DNA of 64,000 bases from Cryphonectria parasitica EP155. Lineage: Eukaryota > Ascomycota > Sordariomycetes > Diaporthales > Cryphonectriaceae. Numbering within the stretch: the first letter of the stretch is position 1; each line of letters opens with the position of its first letter. Below are positions 46,891 through 58,089 of this stretch, piece by piece. The position numbers were made by a program, and so were the translations under genes. Under the pieces are notes generated by a model. It made no database searches, was not told where the DNA came from, and was given only the letters and a program-made list of their open reading frames with translations. The stretch lies in NCBI RefSeq assembly GCF_011745365.1, contig NW_024468911.1:4954759-5018758 (forward strand). Direction: 5' to 3'.

Positions 46891-49037
46891 ATGGCATCTA
46901 TCACGCCACCAAACGAGGATCACAACTCTGACAAAGGGTCAAAGAACTTGGAAGACAACCCTAAATTAGAAGCTGGGAGACGTGACTCAACATCTGAGCC
47001 AGAGTATCCAAAAGGATGGAAACTGTGGTCTATACTTGTTGGTTTGGCTCTCTCTGTTCTCTGTACCGCGTTGGTAAGGATATCTGTGCCCTGTTTCATG
47101 ATTCATAGCTGATTTCCTGCATAGGATAAGACGATCATCTCCACCGCAATCCCTAAGATCACCACGGCGTTCAATTCCCTGGACGATGTCGGCTGGTACG
47201 GCTCGGTATACCTTCTTACAGCATGCTGTTTCCAACTGATGATTGGAAAGCTCTATGCCGAGTTCAGCATCAAGGTCATCTTCCTCTTGACGTTGAGCAT
47301 TTTCGAAATCGGTTCCATTGTCTGCGCCTCTGCTCCAAACTCGCCAGCATTCATCGCTGGCCGTGCCATAGCCGGGCTAGGTTCGTCTGGGGTGGCTACT
47401 GGGGCCCTGATTGTAGGTGATGAGAAATATAACAATCGACATTGCTTCACGCGAAAAACTAAAGTAGTTGGGTATGTTCAGATTCTCGCACATTCAGCAC
47501 CGTTAGAGAAGAGGCCAAAGTACACTGGAGCCATTGGCGCGTCAATGGGCATAGCCTCCTGTGTAGCACCGACTCTGGGTGGCGTGTTGACTGATAAAGC
47601 ATCGTGGAGTAAGTCAAGAAGAAACCCCAAGAAGACGACTTCCACTAGGTCTGTCATCTCAAACCTGATATTGATTCAACGAAAATATATAGGGTGGTGT
47701 TTCTGGATCAACCCTATCCTTGGTGTGCCGACAGTCATTGTGGTATTCTTCCTTATCAACCTGCCATCCAAAACACCACGCGATATAACCTGGAGCGAGT
47801 TCCTTGCCAAATTCGATTTCCTCGGGACAGCCTTTCTCCTACCAGGACTCGTATGTTTGCTCTTGGCTCTGCAATGGGGCGGTAGCACGTATGCCTGGAG
47901 TGACTGGCGATCTATCCTGTTGCTGTGCCTCTTTGGGGTGTGCATAACGATATGGATGTACGTCCAGGTCAGGCAGGGTGACAAGGCGACCCTACCGTTG
48001 CGCATCCTGAAGAACAGGTCCATGGGGGCCGCGACATGGTACATGTTCTGCGTGTTTGGAGCACTGACCTGCTTCACTTACTACGGTTCGATCTGGTTTC
48101 AGTCCGTCAAGCAACAGTCGGCGTATTCGACTGGCATTTATTTCCTCGCTGCCACGGCCACCATGTCAGTTGTGGCCCTTTGCAGCGGCGTTCTGGTATG
48201 AAGAAGACCATCACCTAAACTTTCAGGCGCTCGACCTGATTTTCTAGGAGCAAGCTAGGCTAACCTCTGCACTTTAAATAGACGTCCAAAATCGGATACT
48301 ATGTACCTCAGATGATAGCCTGCTGCATTATCTGTCCTGTCGGCTACGGCCTTTTACATCGATTCTCAATCGACACCAGCACGGCTTATTGGGCCGGGAC
48401 ACTCGTCATCATCGGCTTTGGCTTTGGTCTCGGAGGGCAACAATCCATCATGGTCCCTCAGACTGTGATGAAGGGACCCGATATTTCGCTGGGAACATCG
48501 TGCAGTACGTTCATTATGTGGCCACGAACAATTGGTTTCACGAAAGCGAGACAGCAAAATGCGGCTTTCAAAAATCCATTTTCTTTTGTCCGCTATGAGT
48601 TGCACAGAAATTGCCTAACCAGACGCGTAACAGTGATGTTCGCCCAGACGATAGCGGGCACCGTCCTGCTCTCCGCCTCACAGAATGTCTTCGAAGACAA
48701 TCTCGTCCTCGAGCTGCGCAGGATTGTACCAGATGTGGATCCCAATGTGGTGATTGGGCATGGTGCCAGTGGCCTGGCCAAGGCGATGAGTGCGATTTAT
48801 GATAGCGCTACCGTGCATGGCATTCTTGTGTCCTACAACCTGGCCCTGACCCAGGTGTGGACCATCTGCCTTGTCATGTGTTGTCTGGGTTCTTTTGGGG
48901 CACTCACGGTTGAATGGAAGAGCGTGAAAAGCGAAAAAGCTCCTGTGACTGACGCCGAAATCAAGTTGGAAGAAGTTTTGCCAGAGAACGATGGTAGACC
49001 TGTGAGTGAAATGGGACGGAGGCTAGAGACAGAGTAG
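46891..49037 (+). CDS. MFS drug-efflux transporter (14-TM, DHA2-like), second copy
   Basis: Exons 46891–47073, 47125–47412, 47482–47608, 47693–48195, 48282–48504 and 48634–49037, 575 residues. Motifs: ALDKTIISTAIPKIT (LDxTIxxTAxP), DVGWYGSVYLLTACCFQLMIGKLY (motif A region), FIAGRAIAGLGSSGVATG (motif B), APTLGGVLTD and, after splicing, WRWCFWINPILGVP (family W-R-W-x-F-x-I-N). It is the same family as the MFS gene at 32.1 kb and keeps a more canonical first motif, but the exon layout differs, so it is not a recent tandem copy. Introns 2 (69 nt) and 3 (84 nt) have no stop codons in frame, so unspliced forms stay open; splicing is preferred because it restores the family sequence. The donor after residue SLGTSC is the least certain junction. 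Confidence 0.88.
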
Positions 49038-50008
49038 GCCACTGACTACCCGTCATGTTCTTTGGGATCGATGTCGATCGATACTTGAAAGTGATTTTTC
49101 CTCTTTCTTTCTAAGTTCCTTTCTATATTCTAGGTTGGATGTATAGATCACACTAGAAGCAATACTAATACCCGCAAAGGCTTCTACACGGTCACCGATC
49201 CCATCCTTGCCTTGCCAAAATCTGCATATTCACGACGACCTTTCTAGGCCGATCAAAGTGAGACTCTGGATTGCATCTAATGAATGCCTAGGTAAAATTC
49301 TGTATAGTTCTCGTGACCGCAAGAAACGTGTCGAACGATTTACAGTTCGAAAACGCATTGAAAACAACTTCATAGTTCAAACGTTGACCCAGCCGCCGTT
49401 ACGTAAACCTCCCCTGCGTCCGCTTATGGATGCAAGGTGGGAAACACTCCCAGACGCTCCGGGCCATTCCTTCAGCGGCAAGCTCCCTCTGTAAGGGCCC
49501 TCTAAGTACGGTTAGCATGGCATACATGGCCCTGGAAACGGCTCTGATAGATAGGCAAATTTGGCACCTAGCGAATAACACCAAGAAAAAATGAGGAACA
49601 ATACAAAAGCACTTAATTTGTATGACCATTTCATGTTTGTAGCTCATCACCCTGTCACCAAAGCTACTATGGTACAACCCAAGATAATTGAGTCTTGTGT
49701 TTCTAAATTAGAAACACTTAGCGTGCACTGATCTCCCCCGGATTATTGTTGCCTAACTCTAAGCATATTATCGAGGGTGTCTGCCCCTAAGACAGACCCT
49801 TGTAGTGGGGGCGACGTCGAAGGAAGTTCAGCGATTCAATGTCGGATGCAGAATACAAGGAAACTTGCATGCGTACGTTTCTGGTGTTCTTATGTGAGAT
49901 TCATGACATTAGACGTCCAGGAGACCTTTTCTTCTTCTTCACTCTTACACCACACCAAGTGCGTCGAATCATACCGAGATCGACTGAACCGGCAAGCGCA
50001 CGAAGACC
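49038..50008. other. Intergenic region, 0.97 kb
   Basis: Between the second MFS and second Zn2Cys6 genes, both on the plus strand. Contains one CGG-N3-CCG element (49189–49197). No other gene. Confidence 0.5.
49189..49197. promoter_or_regulatory. CGG-N3-CCG inverted triplet
   Basis: CGGTCACCG, identical to the element at 46623–46631; it lies about 810 bp upstream of the second Zn2Cys6 gene and 150 bp downstream of the second MFS gene. Confidence 0.2.
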
Positions 50009-52022
50009 ATGCCTCGTCTAAGTCGTGGATGTCTGCGCTGCCGCCAGCGCAAAGTCAGGGTGAGAAAAGCCGTAACTCCCTGCCAAATGATCGACCTCAT
50101 CATCGCGGCCAAGCGCTGATCGTGACTGACCCATAATCCTAGTGTGACGAGGGTCGGCCTTCCTGTCAGCGATGTATAGCACGTGATGAGCTCTGCGTCG
50201 GCTACAGAGACGAGTCTGATCTTATCTTTCGCCATGAGACGCATAAGATTGTTGGGAACCTTTCCACCGGAGGAATTCAACGGTCCAGAGCAGTACAATC
50301 CAGCGCAGTTAGTGATGTGAATACCGAAGAGGTGCCGGCCTTTTACGCATTTAGCACGGCCACATCAAGCTCTGCCACGGGCCGACAGCGGCAGAGAAGC
50401 GCATCAGTCGATTCTGGCCGAGTAGTTGAAAGCAATGTACCGACATCCAGCACTTCAGCCACATATGTTCCTCCCGACGCCCTATCTCAGCTATCGATAG
50501 GTTCACCCTCTCAGCCCCGTCGATATGTCCAGGATTTTACATGGCTCAAGCCGTCAGTAAAGCCTCCTCGGGCACAACCGCTATCAAGGTCGGACGACGA
50601 TGCGGTCCAGAAGTTCTTCGCCAAGTATACCCTCTTGCCTTACGACTTCCATGCTGTGGATGCACTTCCCGAGGTCAAACCTACGGAACACGGCGCCGAA
50701 ACCCGAGCCCAGCGTGCTTCACAAGGCTTTCTTGAATTCTTGCCGTGTACATTCGAGGAGGTGAACGTTCGCGGCAGATTTGCCTTGCGGTGGGCTGTGC
50801 AGGCTGCCGCGTTGGCTGATGCCGCATCCCAAGCTTCGCCACAACAACAGATACCAGAAGACACCAACAACGATGCCAGCAGTGAGATTGAGGCTGAACT
50901 GGTCAGGAGGGCCCTAGAGACTTATGGTCAGGCCCTCTCGGCCCTCGCTGAGAGCCTGGGCAAACAAGGGAAGATTCCGGATGACTATGATTTGATGACA
51001 GTAGTAATACTGGACATATTCGAAGTGAGTATTTCTTCACTATCAAAGTCGACGCGATTTCTATCATGTTACTATTTTCTGACACCATTCTACAGACCCT
51101 CTTCCTCCCTGGTAACGTGTCCAAAGGCTGTCATGCCCAGGGCATGGCGCAGATCCTTCGCAAGAGGGGGCACGATCAGTTCTACGACGCTCGCGGATGG
51201 AGTCTGTTCCGCCTCGCACATCATCGGCTGCAGAAACAGGCGTTAGCCTTCAATCTTCCGCCCGTCCCAGTGATAGACGAGCTGTTCGAGCACCTGAACG
51301 ACCAGATGCCCTTCGTCAGACTAGAAAGGGATGCGAGTCGGATATCCAGCTTGTGTGCCAAGGGGCGGGCCCTGAGAGCAGCCCTTCAGAACCTGGACCA
51401 GGAGCAGCGAGGAGCAACAGAGCTGCTGAACCTCGTCAGGGAGATGCAGAGTCTCGACCGCGAGGCCGTAGCATGGAGACAGGGGCCCGAGTGGTCCTAC
51501 GCCGTTCTCAAGACGTCCGATCTCGCGGGCGACGAGGCCGTGTTGTCGACGTTTCCCGACACAATTCATATCCACCCTGACATCTGGACGGCGTACGAGT
51601 GGGACTACCACCACACAGCTCGCGTCCTGATGCACAAGCAGCTTCTTGCCTGTCTGCACCGGGCTGCGATGCTGAGTACCGGAGACGATGAGGAGTCCAC
51701 GTGCGTAGCGTCGCTCCTGATACCCCTCGAGGCAGAAAGCGTGGCCATCATTCGCAGCTTGGTCACCAAGGTCTTAGCCACTGTGCCTCAAATGATGGGC
51801 GATATAGACCACACGGGTCATGTTAGACGATCGCAGTCGCTGGCGCCGAGGTGTAGAGCCATTGGAGCCTACTTTCTTCTGTGGCCTATCAAGATCTTCA
51901 AGGGTGACTTGCTTCAGGACATCAGTACAGACCAGCAGAGACATGCGGCTGCGGCTATTTTTGAAAGAGTCAGAGAGTACACAGGCATGAAAAGTCTACT
52001 GGGTGACGAGAGCCTGATCTAA
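50009..52022 (+). CDS. Zn2Cys6 transcription factor, second copy
   Basis: Exons 50009–50059, 50143–51024 and 51096–52022, 619 residues. The tiny first exon (17 codons) carries the first half of the zinc cluster and the intron falls just before the third Cys: C8-x2-C11-x6-C18-x6-C25-x2-C28-x6-C35, with a normal basic stretch (RCRQRKVRCDEGRPSCQRC). A Ser/Thr-rich linker follows (about 60–130), and then a long helical region of the fungal-specific TF type 2 (DUF3468/'Fungal_trans_2') kind: LDIFETLFLPGNVSKGCHAQGMAQILRKRG is the typical 'W-x-x-H-x-x-G-x-x-x-L-[IL]-x-x-R-G' segment. The target is unknown. It may regulate the PKS locus or only its neighbour. Confidence 0.9.
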
Positions 52023-52219
52023 GCACTGCTTCAGGATCACATAACCTCGAGTGTAGTTCGATAGTGTGCACTGGATTAAAGAGCTAGTGGAGATTTTCTT
52101 CATACGTATACAGGTGTAGTTCGCCGACGATGTGACCAGATATAGTGTCAACATGCCTCACCATGAGCAAAGGAGGTGCCAGAGGGGCAGACAGCCCAGC
52201 ACCTTACTACACGCAAAAT

Positions 52220-53580
52220 TTAGAGAGCAACCTTCTTCTTCTTCTCGCCACCTTTGACGGTTACCACAGGCTTGGCAACGGTCGAACGCTCCCTCACAGC
52301 CGTGTCCCTGTCCCAGAGGAGCAGGGTAGCAGCACCGACGGGACCGCCAAACACCGTGGCCCACAGAGCCTTTGGCAGTGTGGTCGACAGGAAGGCCTTC
52401 CCCGGCAGAGCTGCTGAATATACAAAGGCAGACCAGGTAAGGAGGGCCAGCCCGCCGCAGTAGATATCCCACTGAAGGAACATCTTGACCTGCTTCACCA
52501 ACACACTGACAGAGACGGCGTCCACCCCCTCAGCCCCGTGGACTATGGGCAAGTCCCATGGCAAGTCAGGAATGAAGGCCTTTGTGATGTCAATCTGACT
52601 GACGATGCCCTGGGTGATGCCCGGAATGAAGGACTCGACTGCGTGCGGGACAAGATGCGCCGGTGTGGCCGCTAGAACGAGGAGGGCCGTCTGGGGGACG
52701 AAAGACAAGATAAGCACGAAGCGGTAGATTTCGTTAAGCTGCTCGGGGGCTTTGGATGATTTGAAGTCGATGAGCGCCGTGGTCCGCTTATAGAACCAGT
52801 GGTAAATGCTCTGGGCGACGGGGAACACCTGCCAGACAGCCTGCCAGTTGTAGTGGGCGGTTGCTGAAACATAGTCCGGGGAAGGTAGAAACATCAAGAA
52901 GCCGGGAAGGACGAAGGCGCTAAAGACGACCTTGGGCAGGATGTAGAGATCCTGCACGTCGATAGCCAAGGCATTTGCTGATGGGGTCGACTGGCTGAGG
53001 GGGGAAGTGAGGACGTGGATGATGAGCCAGATGGGAACTGCAACTGTGAACGTGATGATCTGGAAGATGAAGCCAAGTGTGCCCGTCCTGCAGAAGAAAG
53101 CAGAAGAAGAGTGGCAGTCAGTACATGAACTGTAAGATGGTGTCATGATCGAGAAGAGAGAGAGAGAGAAGAGAGACAAAAGAAGGCTTACCGGCTGACG
53201 ATACGACCTTGGTTGCCCTGGCGAAGACCCTCGAGCGAGACGAGGATCCAGCCGGCCAGTAACTGTGTAAATAAATACCACGAGACTAAAGAGACGTCCA
53301 GTGTCTTGGGGCCATCTAGCAGGACAGTGAAGAACCCAACCAGGGTGCAGAGCTGATTGTCGATAAATGGAAGACCAGTAAAGGTCGTCTTGTAGGGCTC
53401 GGGACCGGCCAGGTAGCGTTTGCTCTCTGCGGCGACTTTCGGACCGGCACCCTTGCGCAGGGCTGCAAATAGACCCGTCCTAAGTCCCGTTCCGATGGTA
53501 GCATATGCACCAAAGGCACTGCACCCTCCAAGAATGAGGAGGGTGGCGATGGTCTTGAAGTTAAAAGAAACGGAAGCCAT
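52220..53580 (-). CDS. Unrecognised polytopic membrane protein
   Basis: Two exons, minus strand, 53192–53580 and 52220–53087 (GTAAGC…CAG), 418 residues. The start at 53580 (MASVSFNFKTIATLL) is preferred over the in-frame 53649 because a hydrophobic helix follows at once. About eight hydrophobic segments are visible, including IATLLILGGCSAFGAYATI, TLVGFFTVLLDG, VSWYLFTQLLAGWILV, FIFQIITFTVAVPIWLIIHVL, VVFSAFVLPGFLMFL, FVLILSFVPQTALLVLAA and the C-terminal LPKALWATVFGGPVGAATLLLW, ending in a Lys-rich tail (GGEKKKKVAL) that could be an ER-retrieval-like signal. Between segments lie conserved-looking loops (IDNQLCTLVGFF, LEGLRQGNQGR). I recall similar proteins near fungal secondary-metabolite genes but cannot name the family. 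It is convergent with the second Zn2Cys6 gene. No catalytic motif is visible, so function is not assigned. Confidence 0.8.
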
Positions 53581-54537
53581 GCTTTCTGGTAAAACGTGAG
53601 GAGATGAAGGGAGAGAGGCAGCAGAAAGAGGGGCGTAAGAACGATTCAAGAGGAGATCAAGGGAGAGGGACAGCAGAAAAGACGGGTGTAAGAACGATTT
53701 AAAGTCTCTCCGATGGGGCGTTTGCGTTTGCTCTGTGTGGGGGTGGAGAGGAGGACTGAGGCTGCAAACGAACCGCTACAGCGGCCCGGTCACGCTACTA
53801 GGCCTGAAAGTAAGCCCTTGACCGTTTTTGTTTGCTTGACCTCAGATGACAAAAAGGGATTGGCGGATTTCATGAACAGAAAGAGTTCTGGAGCGAAGGG
53901 AACTTTGCAGTGAGATGACAAGCTTCTTATACAAACACGCAATCCTGTCAGCAGATTTGTATTTCGAAACCTATGGAGCAGGGCAAAGAAATTTCAGTAT
54001 CAAATACGAGCCGAGGGCATTTTAAAGTTTCGGGTCGACGAGCATTCAGCGGGTACGTCCTCAATTGGGGTGACCCCGCCGACTCTGAATGTGATAGCAT
54101 ATCCAGGGCATCATGACCTTCCTAGCATGGGTGCGTGTTTGTACAATGTCAGTAAGACGGGAGTCCTGAGAAGAAGATGGACAGGTCAGTGAGAGACAGG
54201 ATACTGTGAATGATGATGCATTGCTTTGTGAAATAAGTACGTGTTGATCTTGCGATGCGCTTGTCTGTCTACATGTGAGTAACATGAACCCATGCTGCCA
54301 TGCCATGCAAGTCTAGATATGATTGCAAACGGACCAAGAAACAGAGATAAGAAGATAAGGAAAGAAGAAAAGAAAGCGAATGACTTCAAAGTGTCCCATA
54401 GGGAACATCAGTGCCAACCACGCTTGCAACACACTCATAATATCTCATCCCATCGTGATCTTCGTCAATAAATAAATATCAGTCAACCAGTTGCTTCATT
54501 GTTTTTACCATTATTATCCACCTCCCTCTCCTCCTCT
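53581..54537. other. Intergenic region, 0.96 kb
   Basis: Promoter of the membrane protein gene and 3' flank of the coiled-coil gene; a GA-rich stretch lies near the membrane protein's start. No other gene. Confidence 0.5.
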
Positions 54538-57500
54538 TTACAGTGGCTCCTGGTCTGGACCTTGTGAACGACTTCTCGGGGCCCGCAGGTCCGTCTTGCG
54601 AATTACCTGCACGCTGCCCCATTCTCCAGGCTTGCGGACCATCACGAGGGCGATGTCATCTTTGACTCCTGTCTTCTTGGTGGACGATGACCGGGACGAG
54701 ACGCTCCGGACCATCGAAGGCGCCCTGCTTCGCGTCTTGCGCGGCTTCTCGGGTTCAGCAGCACCACCATTGGGCATCGCAGCAGGGAACGTCGGGCTAA
54801 GCGGTGTCGCCAGCGGCGAGACAACGGCAGGGTTGTTAGAGAAGTTGAGCCCAGCTTCCTGTGCGGCAGTGAGACCCTCGATGAGCTTGTTGGCTGCTGC
54901 GAGCTGCTCAACCAGTCTAGCATTGTCGGCGCGGAGGGTCGGGAGTTCAGTCACCTGTGCCTCGAGGACTGCAGCTTTGACCTCGAGATCAGCTGCTTTT
55001 GCCTCAAGACCAGCTGTCTTGACCTCTAGACTGGCCTTCTCGGCCTCCAAGGCGGCCTTTTCAGAGAGTAGTTTCGGAACCTTGGCTGCTTCTTCTTCTA
55101 GTTTGGACGCGGTTTGTCCAGCTGTGTTGTTTTTGGCAGTGGTGGTGGTCTTGTCCTCCTTTTGCGTCTGTCCAGCAGTAGCAGCAGCAGCAGCAGTTGG
55201 CCCGACACCTGCAGCAGCGCGTGCCGCCTCGACAAGACACGCCTCGAGACCGGCATTCTTGGCCTCGAGGACGCTCTTGGCCGCCTTGAGCTCGCCATTT
55301 TCGGTGCGCAGGTCCTTGTACTCGGACTGGTGCTTGGTCTGGCGGCCGTCAAACTCATCTGCCAGCTTCTGCAGCTCCTCATGTTCAGCCTGGAGGCTCT
55401 TGTTCACCTCCTGGAGTTTGGCGAGTGCGTCGCTGCGGCGAGCAATATCGTCGCGCAGGTTGAGGATGTTCACCTCCTGGTTGACAGCCAGAGTCTTGTG
55501 ACTGTCCAGGTCGACGGCCAGGCGATCGCACTCTGCAGTGAGAGCGTTGCACTTAGACTTTTCTCCGGTGAGGTTTGATCCGAGGGATTTGATTTCCTTC
55601 TTCAGACTGTCAATGTCGGCGTGGGCACCATCGATGTGTTCGTTCAGGCCGGCGATCTGTTCTTGGAAGTCATCGACTTGGGCTTTATGCTCAGCTTGCA
55701 GAGTGGCTATTTTGATGTCCATCTGTGTCTTGTGTTCGTCCTTGAGAGTGGCGATGTGGCTCGCATAGTCCTTTGCGCGCGAGTCAAGATTGGCCTCGAG
55801 GCCTGCAGCCTTTTCCTGAAGACCTTTGACTTCGGCCTTGAGCTGAGACTTTCTCTTCTCGAGGTCACCAATTCTGGTGTGAAGACCGCGTTGCTCCTCG
55901 ATGGAGCCCTTCATCTCCTTTTCGAGCTCGGTGATGCGCAGCAAGTAAGTCTTTGTGTCTCTCATGAGGCTGTCGTGCCCCGTGTGAAGTTCACTATTCT
56001 CGGCCGTCAACTTGGAAACGCGCTCCTCCAGCGGTCCAACGCGCTTCTGCAACGAATCCTTGATGATCTGCAGGGAGGCCACCTGCTCAACGACGTATCT
56101 CTCTTTATCCGAGACGTGACTGAGGCTCTTGAGAAGGTCGGAGCACTTGTGCTCGAACTCGCTCTTGACCTTGCGAAGCTCGTTGCGCTCCGTCTCGCTA
56201 GCCTTGAGTGTCTTCGTCTGCTCGTCGAACCGGCCCTTCAGGTCTGCCAGTATCTTGCCCTGGTCGACAAAGGAGGCTTGCAGTTTTTCGTGCTCTCGCT
56301 GCGCCTTATCGATTTTCGCTTTTTGGTCCTCCATTTCCTTGCGCTCCTTTTCCACCTGCTGACGCTCCTTTGCGCGTTCCTTTTCTAGGGCTTTCTGCGC
56401 CTTCTCGGCCTCTTTCTTCTCGCGCTCGAGCCGCTGTCGCTCCTTCTCGCGCTTCTCCTGTTCGAGCTGTTGGCTCTTCTGGGCCTCCCGCCTCTCAATC
56501 TCGAGGTTCTGACGATCTCGTTCGCGCTCCTTTTCGCGGTCGGCCCGCACACGCTCCTCCCGCAGCCGCTTCTCCTCGTCGGCCTTTTGCTTCTCTTTGA
56601 TTAGCTGGTCGCGCTTCTCCAGCTCATTCTCCAGCTTGTTGATCTCCTTGCCCTGCAGCACAAGCTCCCTGCCGAGGGAATTCTCCTTCTCGGACGTCAT
56701 GGTGGATAGTAGCTGGTCCAGCTTGGAAGGCTGCTGGTTCTGCTGATGTGCCTGTTCAGGCTCGGCAAATCGTACGGTGAGATTTTGCTTGGGGCCAACA
56801 GAAGAAGATGCTGCTGCCTGGAGAACATCCTTAGTGGTAGGCTTGACAGCCTCCGTTCTCAGCTGCTCGATCTTGTCGAGTAGGACCTCCTCGATCTTCT
56901 GTCTCATGCGAGCATCGTTGGAGCTCTCTCCCCGTGATGATGACGACGCTGACGACGAAGTTGTGGGCTTGTGAACTTCAATATGAATGCTTGGTCCACT
57001 GCTGTAGGCGCCATTTCGCTTGGTGGTCGATGACGATGACGACGACGACAAGTCTCGGTTGGAGGAAGAGGAAGTGGACACATTCTTGTTGCTTGTAGTC
57101 ACGACCGATTTCTGACTGGCATGGCGCAGGATAGAAGTAGGAGCCACCCGCGGGGCTTGTCGTTGATGAGATGTTTCAGGCTCCTCGTAGTAGCGCTCCT
57201 GTCTTGGGGTGGAGGATCCAGAAGAGACCAGTGCCGCCTGCGTCGGTGTCGTAGAGTGCGCGTACATCTCATCCTTACCACCGATATCTGATGCGATGGT
57301 CGTGGCAGCCGTGCTGGTCGACAGGTTGGACACACTGTCTCCTTCCGAGTCCCAACTGTCCGAGTTGGATGAGACGTGGTCCGTCGACTCGTTGGACATG
57401 TACAGCTGCGTGCTCAGGTCGGTTGGCCGCCGGTAGGGGGCAGCAATGTCACCCGGAAAGGCACCTGGCATCTGCTGTGGAGGTGGCTGTGAGTGGTTGC

Positions 57501-58089
57501 TGCTGCTAGTCGTGGTGCCGTGGTGATATCCTGAGAGACCGAACTGGGTCAGGTTCGAGGTGGACGGCAAGACCATCGAAGTAGGGCGTGTCCTGTTTGA
57601 AGACACGGAGTATGGGGTGGGTGCCTCTCGAATGCCGTGCGGGTTTCGGAACAGGCCTTGCTGTTGTGAGTTGTTGTTGCTGCTGCTGTTCGATGGTGTG
57701 GCAGCAGCTGTAGAAGCATGACGCGAGGGAACCTGGGGAAGGTTGTTGTGTGACGACTGCGAACCGTACTGCTCGAGCCCGTATGATGGACGAACTGGAG
57801 GGAGAGCAGCAGCAGAAGCAACTGGTGGTGGTAGTTCGACAGATGGTCGCACCGCAGGCTGTACGGTCCTCGATGTTGAAGGATAGGCTGGGGGCGACAC
57901 ATTGTTCTGGCGAGGTCTTGAGATCTGCTCAGCAGAACTGTGGTGGGCTGCTCCTCCATCGTTCTTCTGATGGCGTGTCCTCTCTCTGTCTCCTCCTCCA
58001 CCTCCCTGTTGTTGCTGCTGCTGCTGTTGTTGTCTGTAGGGGTCCATGGTTGTTGGGTATTCCCAGGGTTGTGGCTGTCGAGATGTCAT
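54538..58089 (-). CDS. Large coiled-coil protein with conserved C-terminal tail
   Basis: One uninterrupted frame; the start at 58089 (MTSRQPQPWEYPTTMDPYR) gives 1183 residues. An upstream ATG at 58143 is in frame but adds a leader of unlikely composition. Residues about 15–30 hold poly-Gln and poly-Gly. Up to about 450 it is disordered and Ser/Pro/Gln-rich with short conserved-looking words. A very long coiled coil (about 450–1070) is extremely rich in Glu, Lys, Arg, Gln and Leu heptads, including a charged stretch with EKERERDRQ-type repeats. The end is basic and Ser-rich (RKTRSRAPSMVRSVSSRSSS), then DIALVMVRKPGEWGSVQVI, which looks conserved. Likely a structural or cytoskeleton/polarity scaffold; a housekeeping role is more likely than a cluster role. 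No ATPase, kinase or other catalytic motif is seen. Confidence 0.85.
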   Translation of the reverse strand: MTSRQPQPWEYPTTMDPYRQQQQQQQQQGGGGGDRERTRHQKNDGGAAHHSSAEQISRPRQNNVSPPAYPSTSRTVQPAVRPSVELPPPVASAAALPPVRPSYGLEQYGSQSSHNNLPQVPSRHASTAAATPSNSSSNNNSQQQGLFRNPHGIREAPTPYSVSSNRTRPTSMVLPSTSNLTQFGLSGYHHGTTTSSSNHSQPPPQQMPGAFPGDIAAPYRRPTDLSTQLYMSNESTDHVSSNSDSWDSEGDSVSNLSTSTAATTIASDIGGKDEMYAHSTTPTQAALVSSGSSTPRQERYYEEPETSHQRQAPRVAPTSILRHASQKSVVTTSNKNVSTSSSSNRDLSSSSSSSTTKRNGAYSSGPSIHIEVHKPTTSSSASSSSRGESSNDARMRQKIEEVLLDKIEQLRTEAVKPTTKDVLQAAASSSVGPKQNLTVRFAEPEQAHQQNQQPSKLDQLLSTMTSEKENSLGRELVLQGKEINKLENELEKRDQLIKEKQKADEEKRLREERVRADREKERERDRQNLEIERREAQKSQQLEQEKREKERQRLEREKKEAEKAQKALEKERAKERQQVEKERKEMEDQKAKIDKAQREHEKLQASFVDQGKILADLKGRFDEQTKTLKASETERNELRKVKSEFEHKCSDLLKSLSHVSDKERYVVEQVASLQIIKDSLQKRVGPLEERVSKLTAENSELHTGHDSLMRDTKTYLLRITELEKEMKGSIEEQRGLHTRIGDLEKRKSQLKAEVKGLQEKAAGLEANLDSRAKDYASHIATLKDEHKTQMDIKIATLQAEHKAQVDDFQEQIAGLNEHIDGAHADIDSLKKEIKSLGSNLTGEKSKCNALTAECDRLAVDLDSHKTLAVNQEVNILNLRDDIARRSDALAKLQEVNKSLQAEHEELQKLADEFDGRQTKHQSEYKDLRTENGELKAAKSVLEAKNAGLEACLVEAARAAAGVGPTAAAAATAGQTQKEDKTTTTAKNNTAGQTASKLEEEAAKVPKLLSEKAALEAEKASLEVKTAGLEAKAADLEVKAAVLEAQVTELPTLRADNARLVEQLAAANKLIEGLTAAQEAGLNFSNNPAVVSPLATPLSPTFPAAMPNGGAAEPEKPRKTRSRAPSMVRSVSSRSSSTKKTGVKDDIALVMVRKPGEWGSVQVIRKTDLRAPRSRSQGPDQEPL

